From: CAYHZL01 sp964361075
GTDB lineage: Bacteria; Bacteroidota; Ignavibacteria; UBA10030; UBA8401
Direction: 5' to 3'
Assembly (NCBI GenBank): GCA_964361075.1
Contig: CAYHZL010000071.1
Coordinates: 1 to 15,947 of the forward strand
Length of the DNA: 15,947 nucleotides
Shown here: piece after piece, positions 6,618 through 14,068 of the stretch
Numbering within the stretch: position 1 is the first letter of the stretch
Layout of the letters: each line of letters begins with the position of its first letter
Notes under the pieces: generated by a model
What the model was told of the DNA's origin: nothing
What the model saw: the letters and a program-made list of their open reading frames with translations, nothing else
The model's database searches: none
Made by a program: the position numbers and the translations under genes

Positions 6618-7832
6618 TTAATCATTTGGTTCGTATTCAGGAACTTGTCCACGAGCATGTTGATACAACGGAGAATCTAATCGTTGAAATCTTTTTAAAT
6701 ATTCTTCATTAGAAATTTTATTATGCCAATGACCTGTAACCATAGCCAAACCGGTAATTGCAACAAAGACTCCCACTACTACACTTCCCATAACAAAAGG
6801 TGAAATAGATTTTGCGGAAGAATGAACATGAAGATCGAGTGTGTTTTTTACCGGACATTCTTCAACACAAAGCAAACAATTTGTACACTCATCAGACCAT
6901 ACTTGTTTTATTTCATGTACTTTTATATTTGATGGACATACTTTTGTACACAATTCACAATCAATGCATGAAGAACTATTGCGAGTAACTTTGAGAGGAC
7001 TAAGCCAGCCGAATATTCCCAACAACGCGCCATACGGACAGAGAAATCTGCACCAGAAATTTTTTATTACAACAGAGATGAGAAGTAAAAATACAATAAC
7101 TCCGAGCGCGAAACCGGAAATTTCTGCAAAGAACAAATACATTTTAATATCTGCAACTTTATTGTATGGTGAGTAAATGAACACACGCAGCGATTCGATA
7201 TCCATATTCCAAATTGAAAAAACAAAAAAGAAGAGCAGCAGATATTTCAATGAGCGAAGCGGATAATCTAACCATTGCCACACAGTAAAATTTTTTTTGA
7301 ATATTTTTTGCCCCAGCAACCACAACGATTCGCTCAATGTTCCAATCGGACACATCCAACTGCAAAACGCTTTTTTTGCTACAACACTAACACCGATGAT
7401 GGCAAACAAAATAAAAATACTTGCGGGATGAATGTCGTTGATAATTCCTGATGCAGCCCAATATTTTAAACTCATCAACGCGCTGATTGGCAGAAAACCT
7501 TCTGCACCGGGCGGACGTTGATAAAATCTTTCTGCGCCGTCAGAGATTCCCCACTTCACAAATAATGAAAATTCGATTCCTATCCAAACGCAGAGCAATA
7601 CAAATGCCGCTTGTACGTGTGAACGTAAAAATTGTGAGTCGAGTTGTAAACGGTTACGGTAACGTTTGTACCAAATTGGTTCGAGTGAAAAATTAATTTT
7701 CTTGTGGCGTTGTCCGTGTGGAATTTTTTTTATCGGTTTCGAAAATTTTTTCGTCAATCTGATTGGAACTGGTTCGGACTGCAATGCGCTTGCAACATGA
7801 GCATCTTCAATATTCATATTCTCAATTTTCAT
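6618..7832 (-). CDS. NapH/CcoG-like membrane polyferredoxin
   Basis: A 404-residue integral membrane protein with about five transmembrane segments (near 73-92, 136-152, 197-209, 238-257, 344-365). It has two CX3CP motifs at membrane edges (CSWMCP 157-162; CRFLCP 261-266) and two 4Fe-4S motifs (CIDCELCTKVCP 289-300; CTNCLLCVEECP 316-327). This is the NapH/NosR-C-terminal/CcoG (FixG, RdxA) architecture, which moves electrons across or at the inner membrane. CcoG reduces Cu(II) during cbb3 oxidase assembly; the neighbouring copper genes make that role attractive, but the C-terminal Ig-like domain of CcoG is absent, so NapH-like is the safer label. The N-terminal 70 residues are basic and cytosolic-looking. 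The start is the ATG at 7832; a TTG at 7856 and an ATG at 7817 are alternatives. Confidence 0.88.
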   Translation of the reverse strand: MKIENMNIEDAHVASALQSEPVPIRLTKKFSKPIKKIPHGQRHKKINFSLEPIWYKRYRNRLQLDSQFLRSHVQAAFVLLCVWIGIEFSLFVKWGISDGAERFYQRPPGAEGFLPISALMSLKYWAASGIINDIHPASIFILFAIIGVSVVAKKAFCSWMCPIGTLSESLWLLGQKIFKKNFTVWQWLDYPLRSLKYLLLFFFVFSIWNMDIESLRVFIYSPYNKVADIKMYLFFAEISGFALGVIVFLLLISVVIKNFWCRFLCPYGALLGIFGWLSPLKVTRNSSSCIDCELCTKVCPSNIKVHEIKQVWSDECTNCLLCVEECPVKNTLDLHVHSSAKSISPFVMGSVVVGVFVAITGLAMVTGHWHNKISNEEYLKRFQRLDSPLYQHARGQVPEYEPND

Positions 7833-7902
7833 AAGTACAGCAAAAACGGTTCTCAAATATGCAAAACAATTTATCTTTTTCGTTTTATTTTCACTCTTTT
7901 AA

Positions 7903-8041
7903 GGGCATCTCTAAAAACTCAAAAAGAATTGTCATTGCGAGCCGTTCTTTGGCGAAGCAATCTCGTTTTTTCTTTTTAATTGAAAGATTGCTTCGGTCGC
8001 TTCGCTCCCTCGCAATGACGACGATGTTTTTAGAGATGCCC
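7903..8041. mobile_element. Miniature inverted-repeat element 1 (139 bp)
   Basis: The ends are perfect 16-bp inverted repeats (GGGCATCTCTAAAAAC at 7903-7918 and its complement at 8026-8041), flanked by TTAA on both sides (7899-7902, 8042-8045), an apparent 4-bp target duplication. Inside is a second nested palindrome: GTCATTGCGAG (7931-7941) with CTCGCAATGAC (8009-8019), and GAAGCAATCT (7954-7963) with AGATTGCTTC (7985-7994). That inner sequence resembles a dispersed palindromic repeat seen in many bacterial genomes. It encodes no transposase, so it would need one in trans. It sits in the leader of the polyferredoxin gene. Confidence 0.8.
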
Positions 8042-8050
8042 TTAAGTGAG

Positions 8051-8080
8051 TTACTATAATTACTTCATAGTAATCCGCAA
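8051..8080 (-). promoter_or_regulatory. Candidate promoter with overlapping dyad operator for the copper operon
   Basis: On the minus strand TTGCGG (8080-8075), a 16-nt spacer and TATAGT (8058-8053) form a plausible promoter. A 23-bp dyad, TTACTAT (8051-8057) and ATAGTAA (8067-8073), covers the -10 and most of the spacer, which is how repressor sites are often placed. The 23-bp size matches operators of Rrf2-family regulators such as NsrR, and an Rrf2 gene ends just upstream (8146). The transcript would start near 8046 and run through element 1 before the polyferredoxin gene. By eye only. Confidence 0.4.
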
Positions 8081-8145
8081 TTTTTGTACCAACCAAGATA
8101 GTATTGTCCGATTTAATTGCAAGCAATTGTTATTACAAAAAATTG

Positions 8146-8583
8146 CTATAGAGGGAATTGGTAACCGGGTTTTTTCATATCAGAAGCGAGTTGGGTTAGA
8201 TTTTTTGATACTAACAATTGATACAATTCTTCTTTCAGCACACTCCATTTGTCGTGGGCTGCACACGGAGTATCGCCGCCACAATTTGGAAATCCTAGCA
8301 AACACTTTGTATGAAAATCAATTCCATCAATTGCGACGACAATATCTAACAATGTTATTTCGTCCGCATGCTTTGCCAGCGCGTAACCGCCGCTCACTCC
8401 TTTTGTAGAAGTAAGTACATCTTTGTGAGAAAGGTGTTGAAAAATTTTTCCCGTGAAGTGAAAAGGAATATTTAATTTGCCGGCAACTTCCTTTACCGTG
8501 GTAAGTTCGCCATTCCTTTTTAACGCAATATAAATTACTGATTGAATTGCGTATTCACATTGACGACTAAAAAATACACTCAT
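8146..8583 (-). CDS. Rrf2-family transcriptional regulator with three Cys
   Basis: A 145-residue Rrf2 regulator: N-terminal winged helix (SRQCEYAIQSVIYIA at 6-20, VKEVAGKLNIP at 30-40, recognition region through LSHKDVLTSTKGVSGGYALA at 51-70), then a dimerisation helix. Cys94, Cys101 and Cys107 (CX6CX5C) sit where IscR, NsrR and RirA bind a Fe-S cluster, so it is probably a Fe-S sensor of redox state, NO or iron; the first spacing is one or two residues longer than in IscR/NsrR. The ATG at 8583 has no strong Shine-Dalgarno. It is transcribed toward the copper cluster and its stop is about 66 nt from a dyad that could be its operator. IscR-like versus NsrR-like function cannot be decided from sequence alone. 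Confidence 0.9.
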   Translation of the reverse strand: MSVFFSRQCEYAIQSVIYIALKRNGELTTVKEVAGKLNIPFHFTGKIFQHLSHKDVLTSTKGVSGGYALAKHADEITLLDIVVAIDGIDFHTKCLLGFPNCGGDTPCAAHDKWSVLKEELYQLLVSKNLTQLASDMKKPGYQFPL

Positions 8584-8635
8584 AGTTTTTGCTTGTTTAG
8601 TATTTAGAGTAGCAGTGATGGATAATGAATCTGTA

Positions 8636-8752
8636 GGGTATCTCTAAAAATTAGTTACGAAACCTTCAAGGTTTTTATTTTCGCGATGTACATAAAATTT
8701 TAACATCACAAAATTAGATCAAGATAAACCTTGAAGGTTTTTAGAGATGCCC
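8636..8752. mobile_element. Miniature inverted-repeat element 2 (117 bp)
   Basis: Termini are GGGTATCTCTAAAAA (8636-8650) and the complement of GGGCATCTCTAAAAA (8738-8752), one mismatch in 15, flanked by TGTA at 8632-8635 and 8753-8756. These ends are the same as those of element 1. The interior differs: AAACCTTCAAGGTTT (8660-8674) and its complement AAACCTTGAAGGTTT (8726-8740), each nearly self-palindromic. No coding capacity. It lies between the DHODH-like gene and the Rrf2 gene, 52 nt upstream of the latter's start, so it may form part of its promoter region. Confidence 0.78.
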
Positions 8753-8809
8753 TGTACATATATCTAAGAAATTTTCTCTCACCTACGTACATCTCACATA
8801 CTCAATACT

Positions 8810-9799
8810 TTACATATACGTTTGTAATGCCTTCATATAATTTGCGCGTTCAAACGATGAAGGATCTGCAACTGATTTGTGGCTCATGCTTCCACGCATT
8901 TGGTCAAGCGAATAATAATCATGATCAACCATCCATTGTTGAACGCCGGTAAGAATTTCACGAATACGTTTCGGACCATGGCGCAACAACGCCGAACATA
9001 CCATTGTAACATTTGCGCCCGCCATTACAAGTTTTAATACATCTTCGGCTGTGTGTACGCCGGATGTTGCCGCAAGATCAGCTTTCACTGTTTTGTATAA
9101 AATTGCAACCCAACGCAGCGGCAAGCGCAGAGAGTTTGACGAACTTAATACTACTCCCGGTTCCACTTGTAATGATTCGAGATTAATATCCGGTTGATAA
9201 AAACGATTGAACAGCACAAGTCCATTTACTCCGTGCTCATCAAATTTCTTTGCCATATTTGCCAACGAACTAAAATAGGGCGAAAGTTTTACAGCAATCG
9301 GGATGGACACTGCTGCACGTACAGCATCAATAACATCTAAATACATACGCTCCACAGAATCACCCGATGCTTCAGGATCGGTTGCGATATGATAGATATT
9401 TAATTCTATTGCATCGGCTCCGGCTTCCTGCATTTTTTTCGCATAGTCAGTCCAGCCACCCATGGAAGAACCATTCAAACTGGCAATGATAGGAATATCA
9501 ACAGCATTTTTTACACTGCGAATGTATTCAAGGTATTCTTCGGGACCACTATAGTACTCTTCTTGTGCCGGAAAATATGATGTTGCTTCCTGTGAACTTT
9601 CAGAACCATATTCCAAAAAATGGAAAAACTCTTTCGTTTCATGGCGAATTTGTTCTTCAAAAATAGAATACAGTACCACTGCCGACACTCCGGAGTCTTC
9701 CAGTGCGCGAATACCTCCCAGCGTGCGTGCCATTGGAGATGCCGACGACACAATGGGATTTGATAATTGTAAACCTAGATATGTTGTTGAAAGATTCAT
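8810..9799 (-). CDS. Dihydroorotate-dehydrogenase-like flavoprotein (not a typical PyrD)
   Basis: A 329-residue TIM-barrel FMN-type protein of the DHODH-like group often found beside pyruvate:ferredoxin oxidoreductase genes. PyrD-like marks are NPIVSSASPMA (14-24), GADAIELN (127-134), AVKLSP with Lys171, and the phosphate site ATSGVHTAEDV (244-254). The segment that in true class 1 DHODH reads like LNxSCPN and carries the catalytic Cys is IELNIYHIA here (131-139), with no Cys or Pro-Asn. Oxidation of dihydroorotate is therefore unlikely; the substrate is unknown. The ATG at 9799 has a good AGGAG (9806-9810) at 6 nt. It follows nifJ in the same direction across a 274-bp repeat-rich gap, suggesting a linked redox role. 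Confidence 0.87.
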   Translation of the reverse strand: MNLSTTYLGLQLSNPIVSSASPMARTLGGIRALEDSGVSAVVLYSIFEEQIRHETKEFFHFLEYGSESSQEATSYFPAQEEYYSGPEEYLEYIRSVKNAVDIPIIASLNGSSMGGWTDYAKKMQEAGADAIELNIYHIATDPEASGDSVERMYLDVIDAVRAAVSIPIAVKLSPYFSSLANMAKKFDEHGVNGLVLFNRFYQPDINLESLQVEPGVVLSSSNSLRLPLRWVAILYKTVKADLAATSGVHTAEDVLKLVMAGANVTMVCSALLRHGPKRIREILTGVQQWMVDHDYYSLDQMRGSMSHKSVADPSSFERANYMKALQTYM

Positions 9800-9827
9800 T
9801 GCTTACTCCTGTAGTCAAAAAATGAAA

Positions 9828-9990
9828 CTCCCCGCCGCAAGCAGCGGGGTATCTTCGTCATGTTCGCCGTGGCGAACATCCACAAATAGATTCCCGCCAA
9901 AAACATGCGGGAATGACGACGCAAGTGTCAAGGTATTAAGTCAGAAAAAAAATCTGATCTTATTTATAACCCCGACGCAAGCGTCGAGGA
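9828..9990. repeat. Cluster of unrelated short palindromes
   Basis: Within 160 bp between nifJ and the DHODH-like gene lie several stem-loops: CCCCGC/GCGGGG (9830-9835, 9844-9849), ATGTTCGCC/GGCGAACAT (9860-9868, 9871-9879, perfect 9 bp with a 2-nt loop), ATTCCCGC/GCGGGAAT (9890-9897, 9907-9914), TCAGA/TCTGA around an A-tract (9941-9945, 9953-9957), and CGACGC/GCGTCG (9973-9978, 9981-9986). Their sequences differ, so this is not one tandem repeat or a CRISPR array. Several look like dispersed intergenic palindromes accumulated at one site. Only the Shine-Dalgarno of the DHODH-like gene is otherwise recognisable in this gap. Confidence 0.7.
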
Positions 9991-10032
9991 ATTCTTTCGA
10001 TTAAACTCAATAGAGAATAAATTTAATGGGAA

Positions 10033-10065
10033 AACCGCGGCGCCTCAAAACGATGTGCCGTGGTT
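10033..10065 (-). terminator. Candidate intrinsic terminator after nifJ
   Basis: AACCGCGGC (10033-10041) pairs with GCCGTGGTT (10057-10065) with one G-U, giving a 9-bp GC-rich stem and a 15-nt loop that starts 9 nt beyond the nifJ stop. On the minus strand the stem runs out into TTTT including its own last two T and then CCC, so the U tract is short. It may act with another factor or only protect the mRNA end. Confidence 0.5.
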
Positions 10066-10073
10066 CATCGAGT

Positions 10074-13000
10074 CTAATGTTTTACTTCTTCGGCTAACGG
10101 TTGTGTACCGTAATTTATTGCGGCAAGCTGTTCGTAATGTTTCCAGCGATCGTTTACTTCTTGCTGTGCTTCCTTCAAAAATCTTTTTGCCGCTTCCGGA
10201 TCACTCTTCGTAAGCATCTTGTAACGAATCTCTTTGTATGCGTATTCTTCAAATTTAATCTTCGGTGCTTTCGAATCGAGGTGGAACGGATTCTTTCCTT
10301 CTTTTTTCGAAAGCGGATTGTAACGATACAATGGCCAGTGTCCACTATCAACCGCAAGTTTCTGACTTGTTAAACCGTTGCGAATATTTATTCCGTGCGC
10401 AATGCAATGGCTGTACGCGATGATGAGCGACGGACCATCGTACGCTTCTGCTTCAAGAATTGCTTTCACTGTTTGCAAATCGTTTGCGCCCATGGCAATC
10501 TGGGCAACATACACGTTCCCGTACGTCATGGCAATTAAACCCAAATCTTTTTTGCCGGTTGCTTTTCCGCCTGCAGCAAATTTTGCAACCACACCGCGCG
10601 GAGTTGACTTCGACATTTGTCCGCCGGTATTTGAATACACTTCTGTATCGAGCACAAGAATATTTACATTCCGTCCCGATGCAAGCACATGATCCAAACC
10701 GCCGAAACCAATATCGTATGCCCAACCATCACCACCCATAATCCACACACTCTTCTTCACAAGATATTCTGCAAGTGTGTGTAAATATTTTGCTTCATCA
10801 GATTTGATTGTCGAAAGTTTTTCTTTCAAAATTTTTACACGTTCACGCTGATCATAAATTTTTTCTTCATCGGATTGATCAGCATTCAATAATTCTTGCG
10901 CAAGAATTTCACCAACATGCGGCGCTACCCGGACAAGCAATTCGCGCGCGTATTCTGTTTGCTTATCAATTGAAAGACGGAAGCCGAGACCAAATTCTGC
11001 ATTGTCTTCAAACAATGAATTCGACCATGCCGGACCGCGACCTTCATTATTTTTCGACCACGGTGTTGTCGGCAAATTACCGCCATAGATCGAAGAACAT
11101 CCGGTTGCGTTTGCAACAAGCGTTCTGTCGCCGAACAATTGGCTTACTAATTTTACATACGGTGTTTCTCCGCAGCCCGTGCACGCGCCGGAGAATTCAA
11201 ACAACGGCTGCAAGAATTGCGAACCTTTAATTGTATTAACCGCTGCACTGTTTCTATCCACTTCCGGAAGCGAAAGGAAGAATTCCCAATTTACCGCTTC
11301 CTGATTTCGGAGCGGCGCTTGCGGCATCATGTTGAGTGCTTTTAATCTGGTTTCGGTTTTATTTTTCACCGGACAGACTTCAAAACACAACCCGCAGCCG
11401 GTACAATCTTCCGGCGCAACTTGGATTGAATATTTTTGACCTTTGTATTCGTTGCCGCGATACGGAGTTGATTTAAATGTTGCCGGCGCATTCGCTAATT
11501 CTTTTTCATCATACACTTTTATGCGGATTGTTGCATGCGGGCATACCAACGCGCACTTGCCGCATTGAATACAAATGCTTTCATCCCACGCAGGAATTTC
11601 GAGCGCAATGTTTCGTTTTTCCCACATCGTTGTTCCAACAGGATATGTTCCGTCTGCCGGCATTTTGCTGACAGGAATGAGATCGCCTTTCCCTTCAATC
11701 ATTAACGCCGTTACATCCTGCACAAACTTCGGCGCCTTCGCTGAGACAACCGGCGGCAATTCAATAACGCTGTCTGCCTTTGCAGGATATTTTATTTCAA
11801 AAAGATTTTCAAGTGTCTGATCAACGGCGGTGAAATTCATGTTCACAATATCTTCACCTTTTTTGCCGTAGGTTTTTTTAATTGAATATTTAATCGCTTC
11901 AATTGCTTGCTCGCGCGGCAGCACTCCGGAAATTGCAAAGAAACATGTTTGCATAATCGTGTTCACTCTTCCGCCCATGCCGGTTTTTACTGCAACCGCA
12001 TTACCATCAATGGTGAACACTTTCAGTTTTTTCGCAATAATTTGTTCCTGCACTTTGCGCGGAAGATTTTTCCACACATCTTCTTTTGCGTACGGCGAGT
12101 TCAACAAAAATGTACCGCCTTCAACAGCAAAGTCGAGCATGTTAAATTTTTCGAGGAACTGCCATTGGTGGCTTGCAATAAAATTTGCTTTGGTAATAAG
12201 ATACGATGAACGAATCTGGCGCGGACCAAAACGCAGATGCGACACTGTTGTAGAACCTGCTTTCTTCGAGTCGTACACAAAATATCCTTGACTGTAGAAA
12301 TTAGTTTCTTCACCGATAATTTTTATTGAATTTTTATTTGCACCAACTGTTCCATCTGCACCAAGACCGAAGAAGAGCGCGCGTACGACATCATCCGGTT
12401 CGATGGAGAGCGATGCATCAAAATCGAGACTGGTATGTGTTACATCATCATGAATACCGATTGTGAAATGGTTTTTTGGATTTGTTTTTTTCTGCTCGTC
12501 AAAAATTGCTTTCACCATCGTCGGTGTAAATTCTTTCGATGACAAACCGTACCGTCCGCCGATGACACGCGGGAACGATTTAAATTTCGGAGCGCCGCCG
12601 GTAAAGTTTTCGCTTAACGCAGTCAACACATCTTGGTACATTGGTTCACCGGCAGAACCCGGCTCTTTTGTTCTATCAAGCACAGCGATAGAATTCACTG
12701 TTGAAGGAATTGCATCGAGAAAATGTTTAACAGAGAAGGGACGGAACAATCGGATTTTTACAACGCCAACTTTTTCACCTTTCGACATCAAATATTCAAT
12801 GGTCTCATGCACCGCATCCGAACCCGAACCCATAATAATAATTACGCGCTCCGCATCCGGCGCACCGAAATAATCGAACAAGTGATATTGACGGCCGACG
12901 AGCTTTGCAAATGTATCCATTTGCTTTTGCACAATTTCCGGACACGCATCATAAAATGAATTTACTGTTTCACGACCTTGAAAATAGACATCAGGATTTT

Positions 13001-13682
13001 GTGCCGTTCCCCGCATCACCGGATTATCGGGAGTGAGTGCGCGCTTGCGATGTTCGAAGACAAGGTTGTCATCAACCATTGCGCGAATATCTGATTCGGC
13101 GAGCTGTTCAATTTTCATTACTTCGTGCGAAGTACGGAATCCATCGAAGAAGTGAATGAACGGCAAACGCGATTCCAATGTTGCGGCTTCCGCAATTAGC
13201 GCGAAGTCCATCACCTCTTGTACCGAGTGCGAAGAGAGCATTGCATATCCGGTTGAGCGGACTGCCATCACATCGGAATGATCTCCGAAAATTGAAAGAC
13301 CTTGTGCAGCGATGGAACGTGCGGAGACATGAAACACGGTCGGTGTTAATTCGCCGGCAATCTTAAACATATTCGGAATCATCAACAACAAACCTTGTGA
13401 TGCGGTGAAGGTTGTTGAAAGCGCACCGGTTTGCAGCGCGCCGTGCACTGCGCCGGCAGCTCCGCCTTCGCTTTGCATTTCCACAACAAGCGGCACCGTT
13501 CCCCAAATATTTTTCTTTCCTTCAGCAGACCATTGGTCGCACCACTCGCCCATGTTGGAAGAGGGCGTGATAGGATAAATTGCAATAACTTCGTTTGTTT
13601 TATGGGCAACATACGCCGCAGCTTCGTTCCCATCTATTGTTACCATTTCGCGTTTTGTATTTACTTCATTGCCTGATTTCAT
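10074..13682 (-). CDS. nifJ: Pyruvate:ferredoxin (flavodoxin) oxidoreductase, single chain
   Basis: A 1202-residue cytoplasmic enzyme: pyruvate + CoA + oxidised ferredoxin to acetyl-CoA + CO2 + reduced ferredoxin, reversible. Domains in order: pyrimidine/TPP-binding domain I with TIDGNEAAAYVA (15-26) and YPITPSS (36-42); transketolase-C-like domain (about 275-400); gamma domain with FFGLGADGTVGANK (437-450); two 4Fe-4S motifs (Cys704/707/710/714 and 760/763/766/770); proximal cluster Cys834, 837, 862 and distant Cys1093; TPP site GDGWAYDIG (984-992) to EVYSNTGGQ (1014-1022). All ligands of the three-cluster enzyme are present. It lacks the long C-terminal extension of the Desulfovibrio africanus enzyme. 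ATG at 13682, with AAAGGA upstream at 11 nt; a DHODH-like gene follows. Confidence 0.97.
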   Translation of the reverse strand: MKSGNEVNTKREMVTIDGNEAAAYVAHKTNEVIAIYPITPSSNMGEWCDQWSAEGKKNIWGTVPLVVEMQSEGGAAGAVHGALQTGALSTTFTASQGLLLMIPNMFKIAGELTPTVFHVSARSIAAQGLSIFGDHSDVMAVRSTGYAMLSSHSVQEVMDFALIAEAATLESRLPFIHFFDGFRTSHEVMKIEQLAESDIRAMVDDNLVFEHRKRALTPDNPVMRGTAQNPDVYFQGRETVNSFYDACPEIVQKQMDTFAKLVGRQYHLFDYFGAPDAERVIIIMGSGSDAVHETIEYLMSKGEKVGVVKIRLFRPFSVKHFLDAIPSTVNSIAVLDRTKEPGSAGEPMYQDVLTALSENFTGGAPKFKSFPRVIGGRYGLSSKEFTPTMVKAIFDEQKKTNPKNHFTIGIHDDVTHTSLDFDASLSIEPDDVVRALFFGLGADGTVGANKNSIKIIGEETNFYSQGYFVYDSKKAGSTTVSHLRFGPRQIRSSYLITKANFIASHQWQFLEKFNMLDFAVEGGTFLLNSPYAKEDVWKNLPRKVQEQIIAKKLKVFTIDGNAVAVKTGMGGRVNTIMQTCFFAISGVLPREQAIEAIKYSIKKTYGKKGEDIVNMNFTAVDQTLENLFEIKYPAKADSVIELPPVVSAKAPKFVQDVTALMIEGKGDLIPVSKMPADGTYPVGTTMWEKRNIALEIPAWDESICIQCGKCALVCPHATIRIKVYDEKELANAPATFKSTPYRGNEYKGQKYSIQVAPEDCTGCGLCFEVCPVKNKTETRLKALNMMPQAPLRNQEAVNWEFFLSLPEVDRNSAAVNTIKGSQFLQPLFEFSGACTGCGETPYVKLVSQLFGDRTLVANATGCSSIYGGNLPTTPWSKNNEGRGPAWSNSLFEDNAEFGLGFRLSIDKQTEYARELLVRVAPHVGEILAQELLNADQSDEEKIYDQRERVKILKEKLSTIKSDEAKYLHTLAEYLVKKSVWIMGGDGWAYDIGFGGLDHVLASGRNVNILVLDTEVYSNTGGQMSKSTPRGVVAKFAAGGKATGKKDLGLIAMTYGNVYVAQIAMGANDLQTVKAILEAEAYDGPSLIIAYSHCIAHGINIRNGLTSQKLAVDSGHWPLYRYNPLSKKEGKNPFHLDSKAPKIKFEEYAYKEIRYKMLTKSDPEAAKRFLKEAQQEVNDRWKHYEQLAAINYGTQPLAEEVKH

Positions 13683-13906
13683 AGTACGTAGAGTCCTTTG
13701 TTAGTAAAAAAGAAAATCTGTTACCAAGAATTACAAATACCGTGCTACTTTTTTCTATCAAAAAAAGATTTTATTTAGAAAGGTTTCTGCGTATTACGCA
13801 GTAATATTTTCCAAAATTGAGAAAATAAGACAGAAGCATCTTACAATTGGGAATGAAAGTGCTGTTAAAAAATTTTAAAAAAGGGAAACGATTGAGTTAC
13901 AGTTAT
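13683..13906 (-). promoter_or_regulatory. nifJ upstream region with a perfect 15-bp palindrome
   Basis: This AT-rich gap holds no gene. Its one clear signal is CTGCGTATTACGCAG at 13787-13801, two perfect 7-bp arms around one base, about 105 bp upstream of the nifJ ATG. That form fits a binding site for a dimeric regulator (HTH type) and suggests nifJ is regulated. I could not settle on a promoter; no riboswitch-like structure was recognised. Confidence 0.45.
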
Positions 13907-14068
13907 GGGCAGTTCTAAAAATTCAAAAAAAGAAATTTTACCGCAAAATCGCTAAGACGCAAAGTCCCGAAGGGATTCCCTTGGAATATTTATTATCATT
14001 TGTTTATATTTTTTTCTTCGCGCCTTTGTGTCTTTGCGGTGAAAAAAACTTAATTTTTGGAATCGCCT
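13907..14068. mobile_element. Miniature inverted-repeat element 3 (162 bp)
   Basis: The left end GGGCAGTTCTAAAAATT (13907-13923) and the complement of the right end, AGGCGATTCCAAAAATT (14052-14068), match at 13 of 17 positions. TTAT flanks both sides (13903-13906, 14069-14072). The ends resemble those of elements 1 and 2 (GGGCA...TCTAAAAA). The interior is another imperfect palindrome, ACCGCAAAATCGC...GACGCAAAG (from 13940) against CTTCGCGCC...TTTGCGGT (to 14040), like a widely seen dispersed repeat. The right duplication overlaps the stop codon of the histidine kinase gene. More diverged ends suggest an older insertion. Confidence 0.7.

Noticed and set aside
7932..8126. Open reading frame of about 64 codons on the minus strand
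   Set aside because: It lies mostly within miniature element 1, follows its palindrome, and has no recognisable domain.
8810..9799. Annotation as a true dihydroorotate dehydrogenase (pyrD)
   Set aside because: The catalytic segment of DHODH is missing and the neighbour is nifJ, not pyrimidine genes.
9828..9990. Possible CRISPR array
   Set aside because: The repeats are palindromes of different sequence and spacing; no repeated unit separated by equal spacers, and no cas genes.
10808..11230. 140-codon plus-strand reading frame, and other long frames inside nifJ
   Set aside because: They are antisense shadows of a gene with complete catalytic motifs; their composition is low-complexity and no family is recognised.
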